From Gonium pectorale (taxonomy: Eukaryota > Chlorophyta > Chlorophyceae > Chlamydomonadales > Volvocaceae): a stretch of 21,412 nucleotides of DNA. Made by a program: the position numbers and the translations under genes. Location: NCBI GenBank assembly GCA_001584585.1, contig LSYV01000058.1:104583-125994 (forward strand), given 5' to 3'. A model generated the notes under the pieces. That model did not search any database. It was not told where the DNA came from and saw nothing but the letters and a program-made list of their open reading frames with translations. Shown here piece by piece: positions 19,497 to 21,412 of this stretch; within the stretch, counting starts at the first letter, position 1; each line of letters opens with the position of its first letter.

Positions 19497-20112
19497 CTTG
19501 GCCGCCGCCTTCGCATCCGCCTCCTCCCCTCCCTCCTCCCCGTCCGCATTCACATCCGCCCGAACCATCATCGGCGCCGACCGCGGCTGCAGCGCCCACG
19601 CCTTGACATTCTGCGTCAGCTCCCGCCAGGTCCAACGGCCCTCCTCCAGTGAATTCGTTGTCCGCGAGGGCAAGCGATTGCAGGAACGGCAGACATGATG
19701 TCATCGGCCGGAACACGGCTGCCCTGGGACACGGTGCCTGCCGACGGATGGTGCCCGCCAGGAGCGAGGCGAACACCATCGGGCGTCCGGGCGGCGAGGA
19801 GCATGTGCATGTGACATGTGGGGAATTCCCCTAGTCCGGCGCGCTTAAATCGATGACCGCCGACCTGTCTGCCGATGGCTCTCCTGACAGCAGGATCCCC
19901 ACGGTCGCGTACGTGGCCTGCACCACCAGCTGCCAGGCGTTCTGCGCAACCGTGTCAGGCAGTGGCTGCTGCGGCCTGAACTGCTGGGGCCCGGACATCC
20001 GGCGCACCTATGGCCCACCCGCCGCCCATGCCTTCCAGGGACGCCCTGACATCTTGGAAAAAGGAGGTCTGCATCTCGCTCTCCGGGACCTCAAGGTGGC
20101 CGTGGGTGATTC
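19497..20112 (-). CDS. Candidate exons of an unrecognised minus-strand gene, incomplete
   Basis: Two pieces look coding. One, 20112-20008, sits between acceptor TTAGCAG and donor GTGCGC, is phase 1 at both ends, and contains HLEVPESEMQ and SFFQDVRASLEGMGGGWAI. The other ends at 19497 before GTATAG, starts near 19643, and contains WTWRELTQNVKAWAL followed by an acidic Gly/Glu/Ala tail. Between them, a stretch after a TTGCGCAG acceptor near 19945 could read NAWQLVVQATYATVGILLSG, but its phase does not match the preceding donor. I could not link the pieces into one frame and see no known family. A decayed gene or chance frames are real alternatives. Confidence 0.3.
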
Positions 20113-20257
20113 CTGCTAATATCGACAGGCATCTGGTAGCGGTCCCGGTGACCGTGCCGGTTCGGGTTCGGCGGATGCCGCAATTCTTCACGGCTGGCAC
20201 ATGCTCTTTTGTACATTCTGCAGCACTTTGCCTGTAGGAAAGACGCTGTGTCCGAAG

Positions 20258-20323
20258 CCAGCGGCTGCGCAGATGGCCGCGCCGCCGACGCCAGCGGCTG
20301 CGCAGATGGCCGCGCCGCCGACG
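20258..20323. repeat. Two perfect 33-bp tandem copies
   Basis: Copies at 20258-20290 and 20291-20323 are identical, starting CCAGCGGCTGCGCAGATGGC, and a 7-bp partial copy follows. The period is exactly 11 codons and the frame is open on both strands, so it fits either a repeat-rich coding exon or a simple minisatellite. On the minus strand an ATG upstream (near 20392) opens an Arg/Ala-rich stretch that could be a targeting peptide, but no downstream exon was tied to it. Confidence 0.85.
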
Positions 20324-20446
20324 CCAGCGGCGCCGCGGGCCCGCGGCGGAGGACGGCTGCGCAGGTGGTACGCGCCTTCCAGCTACTGGACATACGTCTG
20401 GTCACCGCCGACCTAACACGGTGGGACATCACCCCTTCGACTACCT

Positions 20447-20516
20447 CTGGAGCTGGGTCCTACAATGATACCATAACTTCCGCGCTTACGCTCGTCGTAT
20501 GCGTCGTTTCATTTCA
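20447..20516 (+). repeat. Dispersed 70-bp repeat, copy 2
   Basis: Second copy of the 6639-6708 segment, nearly 14 kb away, in DNA with no confident gene. The shared reading frame (GAGSYNxTIT, then ALTLVVCV) is open in both copies. I do not treat it as a protein because both copies are short and unanchored. Confidence 0.75.
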
Positions 20517-20523
20517 ATACGTC

Positions 20524-21164
20524 TGGTGCTGTGTCATATGCACTGTGCACCGACCCATGGTTTACACTCCCCAGTTGCCTGTGGGTGGAGTGTGGGCGGC
20601 ATAGCGACTTGTAGAGCGACTGCAACACTGCATTGCCAACCTGTCCCCAAACTGCCGTCCCACAGCGCTGTACACGGCGTAACATGAGGCGCCGTACGCA
20701 CGCTCCCACGCAAAGAGAAAGTGCCGAGTAACACCACAATATGTTCGTGACGAGCATACCGACACCCTTGGCGTGACTTGACCCACAAGGGCGGGATCAA
20801 GAAGAATCCTCACAGCCAAAACCCCGAAGGGACCAATCTGGATAGCGGAACACAAAGCGGCTGCTTAAACCAGTAAACTGCGCCCTGCCCAGCACCTACG
20901 TATCCCCACTTGACGGCTCATTCGTTCAAAGCCGCTTCGGCACCTTACGGCCCCACTTGCCCATGCGGTCAGTTCAGTCGTCAGTCTAGCGGCACAAGCG
21001 GATGCGGCAGTACACGAGCTTCCTCAAGTATGCGAAGTCAAGGCCCGCGGAAAGGCATTCGCCCACGCTGCTCCATCGAGCACGCTTTCTATCTACTGCT
21101 TCATTAACCCCACCATACGGTGGCAACGCAGACGCCCCCGCCAGCCGTCCACCCTCGCCCAGGC
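20524..21164. other. Stretch without a supportable gene
   Basis: Short frames occur on both strands, but none carries a recognisable motif or a phase-consistent splice partner. The right end borders the presumed poly(A) site of the minus-strand gene entering from the right edge. Confidence 0.5.
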
Positions 21165-21169
21165 TTACA
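21165..21169 (-). terminator. TGTAA poly(A) signal of the right-edge gene
   Basis: The minus strand reads TGTAA 138 nt past the TAG at 21307-21309, a typical distance for a chlorophycean 3' UTR. It supports the reading of that frame as a gene end. Confidence 0.5.
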
Positions 21170-21306
21170 CCCACTTCCCACTGGCAGGCCGCCTCATGCC
21201 GCCCACCGCCCCGCGACGCGGGCCTCAGTTGCCTACATCGCTGGCACATCCGGCGCCGCCGGCGAAACGCGCCATTCCCACGCCTTGCAAACGGCGGCGC
21301 CGACCG

Positions 21307-21412
21307 CTACCGCCCGCTCGTCGGCCGCTTCTTGCCCGCGCTCTTGCTGCGCTTCTTCTTCGCGGCCGCGCCTGTCGCCCGCACTGACCCCGGCCTGCTG
21401 GTCAGGTGCTCG
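21307..21412 (-). CDS. C-terminal end of a gene with a Lys/Arg-rich tail, partial
   Basis: From the right edge inwards the minus strand is open for 34 codons: EHLTSRPGSVRATGAAAK, then KKRSKSAGKKRPTSGR and a TAG stop. The basic tail looks like a nuclear localisation signal or a DNA/RNA-binding extension. An alternative acceptor inside (GCGACAG at about 21373) would shorten the last exon. The TGTAA at 21165-21169 supports this as a real 3' end. The rest of the gene is outside the window, so no family can be named. Confidence 0.55.
   Translation of the reverse strand, partial: EHLTSRPGSVRATGAAAKKKRSKSAGKKRPTSGR

Overview
The window looks like nuclear DNA of a chlorophyte green alga, probably Chlorophyceae or volvocine-like. 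It is GC-rich, and its genes are cut into many small exons by introns with GTGAGN/GTGCGN/GTAAGN donors and CAG acceptors. Proteins carry long Ala/Gly/Pro/Gln/Ser-rich linkers, introns hold minisatellites, and TGTAA (the usual chlorophycean poly(A) signal) lies beyond several stop codons. I saw no bacterial operon, rRNA, tRNA or CRISPR array. Long open frames are misleading here, so I rebuilt genes by matching splice sites and intron phases. These models are by-eye readings with no transcript support.

Layout, left to right. (1) Positions 92-1467, minus: the 5' five exons of a glycine-rich protein with a C-terminal motif like nucleoporin Nup42; it runs off the left edge. (2) 1468-3663: about 2.2 kb with no supportable gene, holding a C14 run and a degenerate direct repeat. 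(3) 3664-11401, minus: a 13-exon gene, all phases consistent, for a 1243-residue relative of plant 2-phosphoglycerate-kinase-like P-loop proteins. Its catalytic core is interrupted by huge low-complexity inserts, and one intron appears to be GC-AG. (4) 12795-13658, minus: a small three-exon gene of unknown function with a TGTAA signal at 12266. (5) 14304-18439, plus: a six-exon gene for a 1111-residue protein with a compact N-terminal domain resembling a divergent homeodomain, followed by about 1000 residues of Gln/Pro/Ala-rich sequence. It looks like a transcription regulator and is the best candidate for something undescribed. (6) 19497-20112, minus: weakly supported candidate exons. (7) 21307-21412, minus: the C-terminal end of another gene, with a Lys/Arg-rich tail and a TGTAA 138 nt past the stop.

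The genes look like independent eukaryotic loci, not a pathway cluster. The small unknown gene and the homeodomain-like gene are head to head and share about 645 bp of upstream DNA, so they could be co-regulated. A 70-bp dispersed repeat occurs both in intron 8 of the kinase-like gene (6639) and near the right end (20447), which hints at a mobile or repeat family.
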